A stretch of DNA of 20,684 nucleotides from Candidatus Pacearchaeota archaeon (GTDB lineage: Archaea > Nanoarchaeota > Nanoarchaeia > Pacearchaeales > GW2011-AR1). The DNA is taken from assembly GCA_002690445.1 (NCBI GenBank), contig NZER01000226.1, forward strand, positions 1-20,684. The letters run 5' to 3'. How positions within the stretch are numbered: the stretch's first letter is position 1; every line of letters starts with the position of its first letter. The position numbers and the translations under genes are program-made. The notes below the pieces were generated by a model that was given only the letters and a program-made list of their open reading frames with translations, was not told the origin of the DNA and did no database searches. Of the stretch, positions 1 through 6,236 are shown piece after piece.

Positions 1-216
1 GCGGATCCAGGGGTCTGCCACTTTCAAGAGTGCTCCGGTCTCCTCGGGCCTGCAGATGACTCCCTTGAAGCCGCCCCAGAAGGTGCCTCTGGGTACGTCA
101 AGGGAAGGGCTGTGCTGGACCTTCCACTTCTCAGCCAGGGGATGATCCCAGGGGAGGTACTCCCCACAGGACAGGCAGAGGGCGTAGACCAAGTCTTGGG
201 TCAACCTGTCGTACAC
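1..216 (-). CDS. Unknown small protein, 3' end cut by window edge
   Basis: An open frame of 72 codons runs off the left edge. I start it at the GTG at 216-214, because a TAG lies four codons upstream in frame and a GAGGG ribosome site sits five bases before the GTG. The visible product begins VYDRLTQDLVYALCLSCGEY and has one CxxC pair (CLSC) followed by GTFWGGFKGVICRPEE, so half of a metal-binding ribbon is possible. I do not recognise the family. It is the last visible gene of the leftward block and has its own promoter at 226-269, whose -35 box overlaps the stop of the preceding gene. That promoter is nearly identical to the one before the gene at 6981, so the two genes are probably co-regulated. 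Confidence 0.7.
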   Translation of the reverse strand, partial: MYDRLTQDLVYALCLSCGEYLPWDHPLAEKWKVQHSPSLDVPRGTFWGGFKGVICRPEETGALLKVADPWIR

Positions 217-225
217 CTGGGCCCT

Positions 226-269
226 CTACAAGTGACAACTGTCATACTCTCAGGAGTGCCAGCCGTCAA
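226..269 (-). promoter_or_regulatory. Sigma-70-like promoter with overlapping TGACA-N2-TGTCA operator, copy 1
   Basis: Read leftward: TTGACG (269-264), a 17-base spacer, then TATGAC (246-241). The -10 box runs into the perfect dyad TGACAGTTGTCA (244-233). A 21-base stretch from the end of the spacer through the dyad is identical to 6950-6970 on the other strand, with the same -35 spacing and a similar GAGGGCC ribosome site downstream. A repressor bound to the dyad would cover the -10 box and start point. The binding protein is not known. Confidence 0.75.
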
Positions 270-670
270 GAAGTCTCTTCTTGCTCTTCCTGCGCCCCTT
301 CTTGTCCGACCAGTGCCAGGGCCTCGACCGGAGTGATCCGGTGAATGCCGAGCCTCCCCGGCCAGACTGCTGCGAGGAGAGTCCAACATTCCTTCTTGCC
401 GTGCTTGTTCGGCCGGTAGACCTGCAGCTTCGCTCCGACATGCACGAAGGCCTCGACAGCCTCTCCCTCTTGCAGCTGGGAAGAGCCGAAGCGCGCACCC
501 GCCTTCCTCAACTCCGTGCCGGCAGGGAGCCAAATCAGATCCCCCGGTTGGAGGCGGTGGCTCTTGTTGGGGACGTTCTGGATGTTGGGCTTGAACTTGC
601 TGAGTCTTCCAGAAGGCGAGGAGCGGGCGAGCACTCCTGATCCAGGGAATGGCTGGTACTTGTTGCTCAT
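266..670 (-). CDS. Unknown protein, 134 aa
   Basis: The start is the ATG at 670, which overlaps the stop of the upstream gene as ATGA and has GGAG eight bases before it. The product begins MSNKYQPFPGSGVLARSS. The N-terminal third is rich in Ser, Pro, Lys and Asn and is likely disordered. Residues about 42-90 look like a small beta-rich domain (LQPGDLIWLPAGTELRK, then EAFVHVGAKLQVYRPNKHGK). The C-terminus is acidic (QEGAQEEQEETS). There is no signal peptide or membrane segment. I recognise no family; the PGDLIWLPAGTEL stretch resembles a short SH3- or cupin-like strand pair, which is a guess. It is translated with the leftward operon, and its stop overlaps the -35 box of the next promoter. Confidence 0.75.
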   Translation of the reverse strand: MSNKYQPFPGSGVLARSSPSGRLSKFKPNIQNVPNKSHRLQPGDLIWLPAGTELRKAGARFGSSQLQEGEAVEAFVHVGAKLQVYRPNKHGKKECWTLLAAVWPGRLGIHRITPVEALALVGQEGAQEEQEETS

Positions 671-1122
671 TCGGTCTTCTCCTGCAGCTTGTTGACCTCT
701 TCTTGAGCCTTCTCCAGTTCCCTCTTCGCCTTCCCCAGTCGGCGCTGCTGGTCTTCCTCGTTCAGCTCCGCCAAGATCTCGCGCCAAGACTTGTCGACCC
801 TCTTCCCTCCCCGAGCCTCGACGACCTCAAAAAGCTCGCCTTCGATGAAGCCGCTCCAGTGAGTGTAGCGGTAGGCGTTGCCTCGGGGGGAGTTGACCGG
901 CCAGCTGACCTCTCCGGAGGCGAGGACCTCGGCAGTGCTTCCGTCGATCACCTTGATGGACTTGAGCCCGCCCCACTCGCTCTCGGCGGGAATGACGTCG
1001 GGGATGACCCGAGCCAAGGCCTCCTCCCTGTTCGGGAGCCACTCCTCGTCGCCTTCCCAGTCTCGGATGCAGCAGCTGCAGCGGTAGCCGTTGTGGTGCT
1101 CAGTCTTGACGAGGTAGGCCAT
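667..1122 (-). CDS. Unknown protein with CSCC motif and C-terminal coiled coil, 151 aa
   Basis: I chose the ATG at 1122 because AGGGA lies just upstream, in a context almost identical to that of the next gene upstream (GGGAAGTGATGGCC). A GTG at 1149 overlapping the previous stop is an alternative that adds nine residues. The protein begins MAYLVKTEHHNGYRCSCC, so a vicinal cysteine cluster lies near residue 15. A mixed alpha/beta middle follows (KSIKVIDGSTAEVLASGEVSW). The last 45 residues are strongly charged and heptad-like (LNEEDQQRRLGKAKRELEKA), predicting a coiled coil. The family is not recognised. The stop overlaps the next start (ATGA), so translation is probably coupled. Confidence 0.75.
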   Translation of the reverse strand: MAYLVKTEHHNGYRCSCCIRDWEGDEEWLPNREEALARVIPDVIPAESEWGGLKSIKVIDGSTAEVLASGEVSWPVNSPRGNAYRYTHWSGFIEGELFEVVEARGGKRVDKSWREILAELNEEDQQRRLGKAKRELEKAQEEVNKLQEKTE

Positions 1123-1145
1123 CACTTCCCTCGCCAGTTCTTGAG

Positions 1146-2243
1146 TCACTTCCAAGCAGCGCGGAGGCCCTTCTCCGAGCGCTCGAACTCCCGGTTCTCC
1201 TTGCCCTTCTTGGCCTTGATGGGCCCGTGGTCGCTCCCCCACCGGAGGTCTCGCCCTTCCTTCAGCCAGAGGTAAAAGAGGGCCGGGTTGGTCTCGCCCT
1301 TCCAGCGGTCCATCCGGGAGGGGTAGGAGATGGCAGGGCGGCCGGATAGCTCCTCCACGATCGAGAAGAAGGGGTCGTTCTCAACCCAAGCCTCTACCTG
1401 GGCCTTTCTCTTGGCTTGGGCTTCGGCTCTCTTCCTCTTCCTCTCCTGAAGCTCCTCGGACATCCACTCGGAGACCAGCTTCAGCTCTCCATCGGCAGGA
1501 AGCAAGGCGATGCGGTGGTCCACGACGGAGTCCCACAGCTTCTCGTCTTCCTCGTCCACGAAGAGCTTCTCGGCCTCAACCTCCAGCCGCTCGACCTCTT
1601 CGGGAGGGGCTCCTTGAACCTCGGCCTTGCGAGCTTCGGAGGAGGCACGGCTCCACTCGTGGTCCAGCTCGGAGAAGCGCCGTCCGGTCTTCTTGCAGCG
1701 GAGGTCCTCGTTCTCCCAGAGGATCTGGCCCTCCTCAGTCATGGTGACCTTGCCGCTGGCTTCGAGGTCGTAGAGCTTCTCGTCAAGCTTGTACTCGGGC
1801 CACCCCTTCATGGGATCAGAGACGTCAAAGACCTTGTACTCGTAGGGGGCGGCCCAGAAGCACCCATCGACCAGAAGGGCCTTCTTGCCCAGCAGCGTGT
1901 AGCTCCCCCAGCAGAAGGTGCCCTTCTGGTCCTTCCTCTTGCCCGTGTCGAGCTGGCAGAAGGTCTGGCCTTGGTAGTGCTCCCCACAAATGAGATAGTC
2001 GTGACCGTCGAGGTGGTCCTCCATGAAGAGGAAGGGGAACTGGCTGTAGTTCCTCTTCACGTCTGCGACCTGCTCATCATCGGCCGTCCGGTAGACTTGA
2101 CCGCGAGAGTAGTTCCAGCAGCCCTTCTTGGTCGAGTAGATGGAGACTACGAGCTTGTAGCGACCTGAGGGGGAGATCGTCTCCGTGCTTCCCTGCAAGT
2201 TCTCTGGAGTGTAGAAGTCGTCCTTCTTGAGCGCGAGTGCCAT
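1146..2243 (-). CDS. Uncharacterised SPSGRYK...VDGCFWAAPYE family protein, 365 aa
   Basis: The start is the ATG at 2243, five bases after GGAGG; the GTG just before it is too close to the ribosome site. The N-terminal 150 residues form a beta-rich region with SPSGRYKLVVSIYS, LICGEHYQGQTFCQLDTGKR and LLVDGCFWAAPYEYKVFDV. These strings resemble, from memory, uncharacterised bacterial and phage proteins with short propeller-like beta segments. Residues about 190-300 are highly charged and probably helical (EVERLEVEAEKLF, then QERKRKRAEAQAKRKAQVEA). No catalytic motif is visible. A weak promoter (2293-2266) lies in the 82-base gap upstream, so the gene can head its own transcript. It is the longest product of the leftward block. 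The function is unknown. Confidence 0.85.
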   Translation of the reverse strand: MALALKKDDFYTPENLQGSTETISPSGRYKLVVSIYSTKKGCWNYSRGQVYRTADDEQVADVKRNYSQFPFLFMEDHLDGHDYLICGEHYQGQTFCQLDTGKRKDQKGTFCWGSYTLLGKKALLVDGCFWAAPYEYKVFDVSDPMKGWPEYKLDEKLYDLEASGKVTMTEEGQILWENEDLRCKKTGRRFSELDHEWSRASSEARKAEVQGAPPEEVERLEVEAEKLFVDEEDEKLWDSVVDHRIALLPADGELKLVSEWMSEELQERKRKRAEAQAKRKAQVEAWVENDPFFSIVEELSGRPAISYPSRMDRWKGETNPALFYLWLKEGRDLRWGSDHGPIKAKKGKENREFERSEKGLRAAWK

Positions 2244-2265
2244 CACTTCCTCCGGGCTTCATGAG

Positions 2266-2293
2266 ACGGTAGCCAGAGATTGCCATTTGTCAA
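2266..2293 (-). promoter_or_regulatory. Candidate promoter for the 1146-2243 gene
   Basis: Read leftward, a consensus TTGACA (2293-2288) is followed by a 16-base spacer and TACCGT (2271-2266), a poor -10 box (3 of 6). It lies in an 82-base non-coding gap, one of the few gaps in this block. It has no TGACA-N2-TGTCA dyad, so if real it is controlled differently from the promoter at 226-269. Confidence 0.4.
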
Positions 2294-2325
2294 GAAGAAG
2301 CCCTTGCAGGCACGGCAGCCATCTG

Positions 2326-3000
2326 TTAGCTTGCAGCCGGATTAGGCTCCTGCATTGGACCTGCCCGCAAGGCGTCACCTTCATCAGGGGCGCCTTGCCT
2401 CGTTGGGGGTTGGCCCAAGCCCCTGAGCTGCTCGATCTCCTGCACCAAGTCGGCGACGATGCTCATCGTCATGTCCTCGGCCACGGCAGCCTTGTGGTTC
2501 CACTCCCCTGCACTCAGGGACACGGACAGGCCGACCTCCAAGGCTCTTCGATAGAGGTCGGGGCGGTGCTCTTGGACAAAGTGGTAGTGCTTCTTCTCGT
2601 CGGTCAGCTCCGGCTCACTGGCCCAAGAGAGCTGCTCCAGCGAGGAGAGGCACAGGTCGCGGACCTCTCCTAGCAGCGAGAAGAGGTAGGACCTCTCGAC
2701 CTGCTCCATGAGGAGGACCTCCTCGGAGAACTTCTCGATCTCGGCCAGGTAGCAAGCTTCAAGAGGGGCAGTCCTGGTCTCCGGCCAGCGCTTCCTCACG
2801 ACCTCGTGAGCTGCACTCTTCACGATGCCGAACCCTGCGACTCCCGTAGAGCACGGCTCCCGGCAGAAGACCAGGATCTCCAGGAGCGCCTGGTAGTGCA
2901 AGGAGATCGAGACCGGCGGGCCCCACGCGGAGGGGTGCCTCTCCAGGGAGTCGAGCCGGTTCAGGGTCCACTTCCTGAGCATGTAGATCTCGGGACTCAA
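2326..3000 (-). CDS. Unknown mostly helical protein, 224 aa
   Basis: I start it at the TTG at 3000. That codon overlaps the upstream stop as TTGA and has AAGGAG seven bases before it; the first ATG is at 2982 and lacks a good ribosome site. The product (MSPEIYMLRKWTLNRLDSLE) looks largely alpha-helical, with long amphipathic stretches such as AEIEKFSEEVLLMEQVERS and a Ser/Leu-rich segment around DLCLSSLEQLSWASE. The C-terminal 30 residues are Pro/Gly-rich and probably disordered. No family is recognised and no metal or nucleotide site is seen. It sits mid-operon, tightly coupled to the zinc-knuckle/sigma-like gene upstream. Confidence 0.8.
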   Translation of the reverse strand: MSPEIYMLRKWTLNRLDSLERHPSAWGPPVSISLHYQALLEILVFCREPCSTGVAGFGIVKSAAHEVVRKRWPETRTAPLEACYLAEIEKFSEEVLLMEQVERSYLFSLLGEVRDLCLSSLEQLSWASEPELTDEKKHYHFVQEHRPDLYRRALEVGLSVSLSAGEWNHKAAVAEDMTMSIVADLVQEIEQLRGLGQPPTRQGAPDEGDALRAGPMQEPNPAAS

Positions 3001-3269
3001 GACTTGTCTCCTTCCAACTTCGGCTTCGACTTCGACTTCGGCTTCTCGAAGCGCATGTCCAAGACTTTCCTCTCCTCTTCGGTCAAGGAGTTCACTATGC
3101 CCTCCACTCGCTGTCGAAGCCGCTTCAAGGAGAAGGGGTCGAACGGCGGGTCATCCCCTGACCAGCCTGCCCCTCCTCCAAGACCGGCGGTGGCCTCCAG
3201 AGCACAAGCCTCCTCGCACACCTTCCCCTTCGGAGCCTGGCAGCCTCTCTCCTTGCAGATCGGACTCAC
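2997..3269 (-). CDS. Small Cys4 protein with sigma-70 region-4-like C-terminus, 90 aa
   Basis: The start is the GTG at 3269. It overlaps the upstream stop as GTGA and has a perfect GGAGG five bases before it. Residues 5-22 place cysteines at 5, 10, 18 and 22 (C-x4-C-x7-C-x3-C), a plausible zinc site. A Gly/Ala linker follows. Residues 55-74 read VEGIVNSLTEEERKVLDMRF, which resembles the opening helices of sigma-70 region 4 (LTxRERxVLxxRF). The helix-turn-helix that should follow is replaced by a short KPKSKSKPKLEGDKS tail. It could bind core polymerase without DNA, as an anti-sigma or co-regulator, or the likeness could be coincidental. Both ends are coupled to neighbours by overlap. Confidence 0.75.
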   Translation of the reverse strand: MSPICKERGCQAPKGKVCEEACALEATAGLGGGAGWSGDDPPFDPFSLKRLRQRVEGIVNSLTEEERKVLDMRFEKPKSKSKPKLEGDKS

Positions 3270-3598
3270 GGGAGCCTCCTGGCAGCTGCCAGAACTTCGA
3301 TCTCGGTCACGGGCACCAAGTCCTGAGCTTGAGCCCACCAGACTCGTCCACTCTTGCCCAGCTCCCGGACGCGTAGGAGGGGAGACCAGTGAGTTGGGCC
3401 CTTCCCAATGACTTGGACGATGAGGTCTCGCTTCAAGGTCTTGGGTCGCCTGCCCAGCCTCTTGCGCTTCCTCCGGGTTCCTGGGACGTAGAGTCGGCGC
3501 CCTTTCAGGGCTTTGCAGTAGGAGTTGATCTCGGGTGGGTCTTTGGCAGCTCCTACAGCGGTGATGACGTAGCGCCAGGGGATGGAGGTCTGAGACAT
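3266..3598 (-). CDS. Unknown basic protein, 110 aa (start uncertain)
   Basis: The product from ATG 3598 begins MSQTSIPWRYVITAVGAAKD. It has a very basic central patch (TRRKRKRLGRRPKTLKRDL) and a C-terminus with WWAQAQDLVPVTEIEV. A nucleic-acid-binding role is possible from charge alone. The ATG has no ribosome site. The frame stays open upstream to a GTG at 3793, which would add 65 Lys/Arg/Ser-rich residues (MKRSKKGVSSRRTAKAVAGE) and fill most of the gap to the previous gene. I keep the ATG because the extension looks low-complexity, but the longer form is a real alternative. The stop overlaps the next start (GTGA). Confidence 0.6.
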   Translation of the reverse strand: MSQTSIPWRYVITAVGAAKDPPEINSYCKALKGRRLYVPGTRRKRKRLGRRPKTLKRDLIVQVIGKGPTHWSPLLRVRELGKSGRVWWAQAQDLVPVTEIEVLAAARRLP

Positions 3599-3812
3599 GT
3601 CTTGGGGGCTTGAGCAGTCTTGGGTGCAGCGGCTTGGGAAGGTCTGGGAGGTCTTGAGCGGCTTGAGTTCAGCGTGCCTTGCTCTTTCGTCCCCTACTCC
3701 CCTACTCCCGAGGGCTCGCCCGGCTCGCTTGCGCTCGCCGGCAACTGCTTTCGCTGTCCTTCGGCTGGAAACCCCCTTCTTGCTGCGCTTCACCTGTGCC
3801 CCGACACCTTGT
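3599..3812. other. 214-base gap without a confident gene
   Basis: This stretch lies between two leftward genes. It holds either a 5' extension of the 3266-3598 gene (GTG start at 3793) or an untranslated leader. I see no convincing terminator hairpin. GCTCGC and GCGAGC words recur around 3712-3750 in direct rather than inverted order, with no T-tract. Confidence 0.5.
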
Positions 3813-4205
3813 TCACCCTTCCTCCCGCTTCTTGGGCTTCGGCCCTCGAAGGCTGAGACCCACCCGGTCGTTCCTGACTTCACACCACTTCCGAGCACGG
3901 TCGGCCCGAGGGAAGGCCTGCTTGGACTTCTGCTCTCCGCCCTCTCCGTAGACGAACCAGCCGTCCTCTTCCTTCTTCACTTTCCACCCAGGGGCAAGCC
4001 ACATCCCGACCACGAAGCTCCACCCGTCGGGAGGGAAAGCCGAGTCCGCCTTGTCGATGGCCGCAGAGAAAGAAGTTGCCCCCACGGGCAGGACCTTGTC
4101 TGTGAGAAGGATGAAGACCCCTCGGTGGTGGACAAGGGTGAGGCCCCCAGCTTCCCGAGAGGCGAAGCCGTACTTCTTGTTCGTAACCCAAGCAGAGGTA
4201 ACCAC
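3813..4205 (-). CDS. Unknown protein, first gene of the leftward block, 130 aa
   Basis: The only reasonable start is the GTG at 4205 (MVTSAWVTNKKYGFASREA); it lacks a clear ribosome site. The middle reads FVVGMWLAPGWKVKKEEDGW, a beta-hairpin-like stretch, and the C-terminus is basic (LRGPKPKKREEG). There is no signal peptide or membrane helix. I do not recognise a family. As first gene after the divergent control region, it is likely transcribed from the left half of the mirrored element (4281-4469). A second possible promoter is closer: TTGACC, 17 bases, TAAGCT, ending about 8 bases before the GTG. That would give a nearly leaderless message and explain the missing ribosome site. Confidence 0.7.
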   Translation of the reverse strand: MVTSAWVTNKKYGFASREAGGLTLVHHRGVFILLTDKVLPVGATSFSAAIDKADSAFPPDGWSFVVGMWLAPGWKVKKEEDGWFVYGEGGEQKSKQAFPRADRARKWCEVRNDRVGLSLRGPKPKKREEG

Positions 4206-4285
4206 GGCGGGAGCTTAGCAGGAGGGGCCAGAGGGGTCAAGTGTGCCAAGTGACGAACCGGCTTCCCGCCCCACCTATAACTTGT

Positions 4286-4312
4286 GTTATGCTACCTCTT
4301 GACACATGACAA
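4286..4312 (-). promoter_or_regulatory. Candidate leftward promoter, mirror copy
   Basis: Read leftward: TTGTCA (4312-4307), 15 bases, CATAAC (4291-4286). It is the mirror image of 4438-4464 around 4375 and would drive the leftward block beginning at 4205. Only the boxes and flanks are conserved between the copies. The six bases before the -10-like box differ, which argues for function rather than a recent duplication. Confidence 0.5.
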
Positions 4313-4437
4313 GACTTCTCCCCTCTCAAGCAGAACCTGTAACTCTGAGCATAAGGAAAGAGGAGAAGAGGCGAATACTGCAAATACACGTAACTTTATG
4401 CTCAGAGTTACACATCTTTCCGAAGGAGAGGGAAGTC

Positions 4438-4464
4438 TTGTCATGTGTCAAGAACCCTGATAAC
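4438..4464 (+). promoter_or_regulatory. Candidate rightward promoter in the mirrored element
   Basis: TTGTCA (4438-4443), 15 bases, then GATAAC (4459-4464), reading toward the gene at 4489. The same arrangement is mirrored on the other strand at 4312-4286. The spacer is short for a bacterial sigma-70 promoter, so a phage-specific or activator-dependent promoter is possible. An AAGGA ribosome site at 4474-4478 precedes the ATG. Confidence 0.5.
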
Positions 4465-4488
4465 ACAAGAAAACAAGGATAGAAGTCT

Positions 4489-5652
4489 ATGCCCCGCCGT
4501 AAGAAGGAAGACTTGGCCGAGTTTCAGGACTGGCTTGTGAGGGACCGGTTCATCGCCGACTCGACTGCCTGCACCTACGCCTCCAACACCCGAGCAGTCT
4601 TGAACTTCTTGGAAGACCCCCAAGACGAGGGCATGGTCACCCGAGACTTCAAGCGCTTGGGACACCTTGCCTCCCGCCGGAAGGTCACTGCTTACAGGAC
4701 GGCCTGGAAGAGGTTCATCGAGTGGGCCGACGTGGCCAAGAACGTCCCACTTGCCTTTCCTGGTCTGACCCCGATCCATCGCGGTCCGCCTCCCCTTGGG
4801 CATGAGGTGAGGGCTGCCCTTGCGTTCCTCACTCAGAAGGGCCACTTCCTCCAGAAGCAAGTTCCTTCCCTCCGGTGGTCCATGATCCTGCCCACCCTTT
4901 CTTCCCAGGATGGAGTGGAGCTGCCCAACCCCTTCGTGCGGGGTGAGCGGATCTGGATCCCCTCCGAGCACTTCCAGCACCTCATGGAGTGGAGCGGCTT
5001 CAAGCCCGGAGATGATGCCCCTCTCATCCCCCTGAAGTTCGGGTCTTCCATCGCTTACCCAGGAACTGCTTTCCGGCGAGAGCTGAAGCAGTACAGGAAG
5101 GACGTGGAGCCCCTGCCTGTCCCAGACCTCTTGTGGAGAGAAGCCCAGAAGGAGGCCATCAACCACAAAGCTGCTCAGGAGGGAGTCCGAGTGCCTGGCA
5201 TCGACATGAGCACCCCCGAGGCTCACACCACGCAGGCCCTGATCGCCTTGATCGAGCAGGGGCCCCCGGCTCACGACCCTCAGCAGTCCAGCCCTCACGA
5301 CCCCTCCGACTCCTCCGATCCTCAACGAGAGTCTTTGCCGGCCGAAGGCCGGCCCCCGCCGGGAGTAAGGGAGCAAGAGAGTAAGGCCCCAGACAGCAAG
5401 GCCCCAGAAACCCCAGAAGACCCTCCCCCCTGCAAGACCCTTCCCCTTCCCAAGACTTCTCCTGACCCCAACGAGCCTCCCCTCTGCTCCCTTTGCCATC
5501 ACCCCTTCGAAGCTCACGCCGCTCACTATGGCCTGACCGACGGGACGCTCCCCAACTGCGCGAAGGAGAACGGCTACCCCGAGGACTCCTGTCAGATGTG
5601 CCGGGGGACTTGTCCTGGAAGACATGACTTCGTGAGCAGGAGGCAGGAGTGA
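4489..5652 (+). CDS. Tyrosine-recombinase-like DNA-binding protein lacking catalytic residues, Cys/His-rich C-terminus, 387 aa
   Basis: Residues 8-85 (LAEFQDWLVRD, then STACTYASNTRAVLNFL, then TAYRTAWKRFIEWA) match the helical SAM-like core-binding domain of phage integrases. Residues about 155-203 (IWIPSEHFQHLMEW, then APLIPLKFGSSIAYPGTAF) recall the middle of the catalytic domain. I find no active-site Arg, no HxLR box and no Tyr motif, so strand exchange is unlikely. Residues 260-330 are a Pro/Ser/Glu linker. Residues 333-379 contain Cys 333, 336, 357, 368, 371 and 375 with several His (PLCSLCHHPFEAHAAH, SCQMCRGTCPG), probably one or two zinc sites. As first gene right of the 189-bp dyad, it is a good candidate for the protein that binds it, as regulator or initiator. 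Start ATG 4489 has AAGGA nine bases upstream. Confidence 0.8.
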   Translation: MPRRKKEDLAEFQDWLVRDRFIADSTACTYASNTRAVLNFLEDPQDEGMVTRDFKRLGHLASRRKVTAYRTAWKRFIEWADVAKNVPLAFPGLTPIHRGPPPLGHEVRAALAFLTQKGHFLQKQVPSLRWSMILPTLSSQDGVELPNPFVRGERIWIPSEHFQHLMEWSGFKPGDDAPLIPLKFGSSIAYPGTAFRRELKQYRKDVEPLPVPDLLWREAQKEAINHKAAQEGVRVPGIDMSTPEAHTTQALIALIEQGPPAHDPQQSSPHDPSDSSDPQRESLPAEGRPPPGVREQESKAPDSKAPETPEDPPPCKTLPLPKTSPDPNEPPLCSLCHHPFEAHAAHYGLTDGTLPNCAKENGYPEDSCQMCRGTCPGRHDFVSRRQE

Positions 5653-5654
5653 AA

Positions 5655-5801
5655 ATGAAACATCAAGGCTGGCGTGCTGCTCGCAGGAATATCTCTCAAA
5701 GTGAAGAGCGCTTCGCCTCGGCACGTCCGCCCTATGCCCAGCCCCCTGGAACGGCTGGCAGCTGTGAAGAGGAAGGGGAAGAAGGGATGACCCATGAGTA
5801 A
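5655..5801 (+). CDS. Small unknown protein, 48 aa
   Basis: ATG 5655 lies two bases after the previous stop and has GGAG five bases before it. The product begins MKHQGWRAARRNISQSEERF and ends in an acidic run (CEEEGEEGMTHE). Its last codons overlap the start of the next gene at 5794, the usual coupling pattern here. No domain or membrane segment is seen. Support is ribosome site, spacing and overlap only; no family is recognised. Confidence 0.6.
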   Translation: MKHQGWRAARRNISQSEERFASARPPYAQPPGTAGSCEEEGEEGMTHE

Positions 5802-6207
5802 GAGGAAGCCGCTTCTTGACTACGCCCTTCACGAGATCCCGGAAGACAAGGCCTCCCAGCTTGCTCGGCTTGCCGTTCTTGCCCGAGAGGCCCGTCAAGC
5901 CGGCTGGCACCTGGGGCAGGCAATCACCCAGAAGTTCGACCTCGAACAGGAACTTCGGGAGGAGGGCTGGGCCGTGGTGCAAGAGCCAAGCTTCGTGAAG
6001 AAGGAGCAGGCGACCATCGAGATCTCGGACGAGAACTGGGAGTGGGTTCAAGCAGAAGCCAAGAGGGTGGGGAAGGAGCCCCAGGGGTACCTCGAAGAGC
6101 TTCTAGTGAAGGGGATGAAAAGGAACTCTCTGGCCCTGGCTCTTCCTGGGCAGAGCTTGGATGAGGCGATCAACATGAACATGGACCGCTGGCGCGCCGA
6201 AGAGTAG
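5794..6207 (+). CDS. Unknown helical protein, 137 aa
   Basis: ATG 5794 overlaps the end of the small upstream gene, with a purine-rich GGGAAGAAGGGA stretch before it. The product (MSKRKPLLDYALHEIPEDKA) is mostly helical: LARLAVLAREARQAGWHLGQ, then a short strand-like segment (EEGWAVVQEPSFVKKEQATI), then ENWEWVQAEAKRVGKEPQGY and a second helix. The section from about residue 74 (IEISDENWEWVQAEAKRVGK, then LEELLVKGMK) loosely resembles ribbon-helix-helix proteins, with a strand followed by two helices. That would suit a small DNA-binding regulator, but I hold it only as a possibility. It lies in the rightward operon. Confidence 0.75.
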   Translation: MSKRKPLLDYALHEIPEDKASQLARLAVLAREARQAGWHLGQAITQKFDLEQELREEGWAVVQEPSFVKKEQATIEISDENWEWVQAEAKRVGKEPQGYLEELLVKGMKRNSLALALPGQSLDEAINMNMDRWRAEE

Positions 6208-6236
6208 AAGAGCCGACGCCCCGACTGAGGTGTGAC

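Larger units (their letters stand above)
4281..4469. repeat. 189-bp interrupted dyad with three mirrored elements
   Basis: Three perfect inverted pairs share one axis at 4375: 4281-4290 with 4460-4469 (10 bp), 4297-4318 with 4432-4453 (22 bp), and 4338-4354 with 4396-4412 (17 bp). Paired coordinates always sum to 8750. The spacers (6 bp and 19 bp) therefore have equal lengths on both sides, although their sequences do not match. The central 41 bases are not palindromic. This is what two copies of one long control element, pointing outward, would look like. It sits exactly between divergent transcription units. Confidence 0.95.

Noticed and set aside
1416..2168. Rightward open frame of 250 codons
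   Set aside because: It is antisense to the 1146-2243 gene. Its Leu/Val/Gly-rich composition is typical of a reverse-strand shadow.
3712..3750. Possible terminator hairpin from repeated GCTCGC words
   Set aside because: The words are direct rather than inverted repeats and no T-tract follows on either strand.
4281..4469. Hairpin telomere site with a protelomerase gene next to it
   Set aside because: The central 41 bases are not palindromic and the arms are interrupted. The adjacent protein lacks the catalytic residues a protelomerase needs.
4441..6051. Leftward open frame of 536 codons
   Set aside because: It is antisense to the recombinase-like gene and two small genes that have good ribosome sites and overlaps. 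It covers half of the mirrored element, and its product shows no domain. Long antisense frames are expected in GC-rich sequence.
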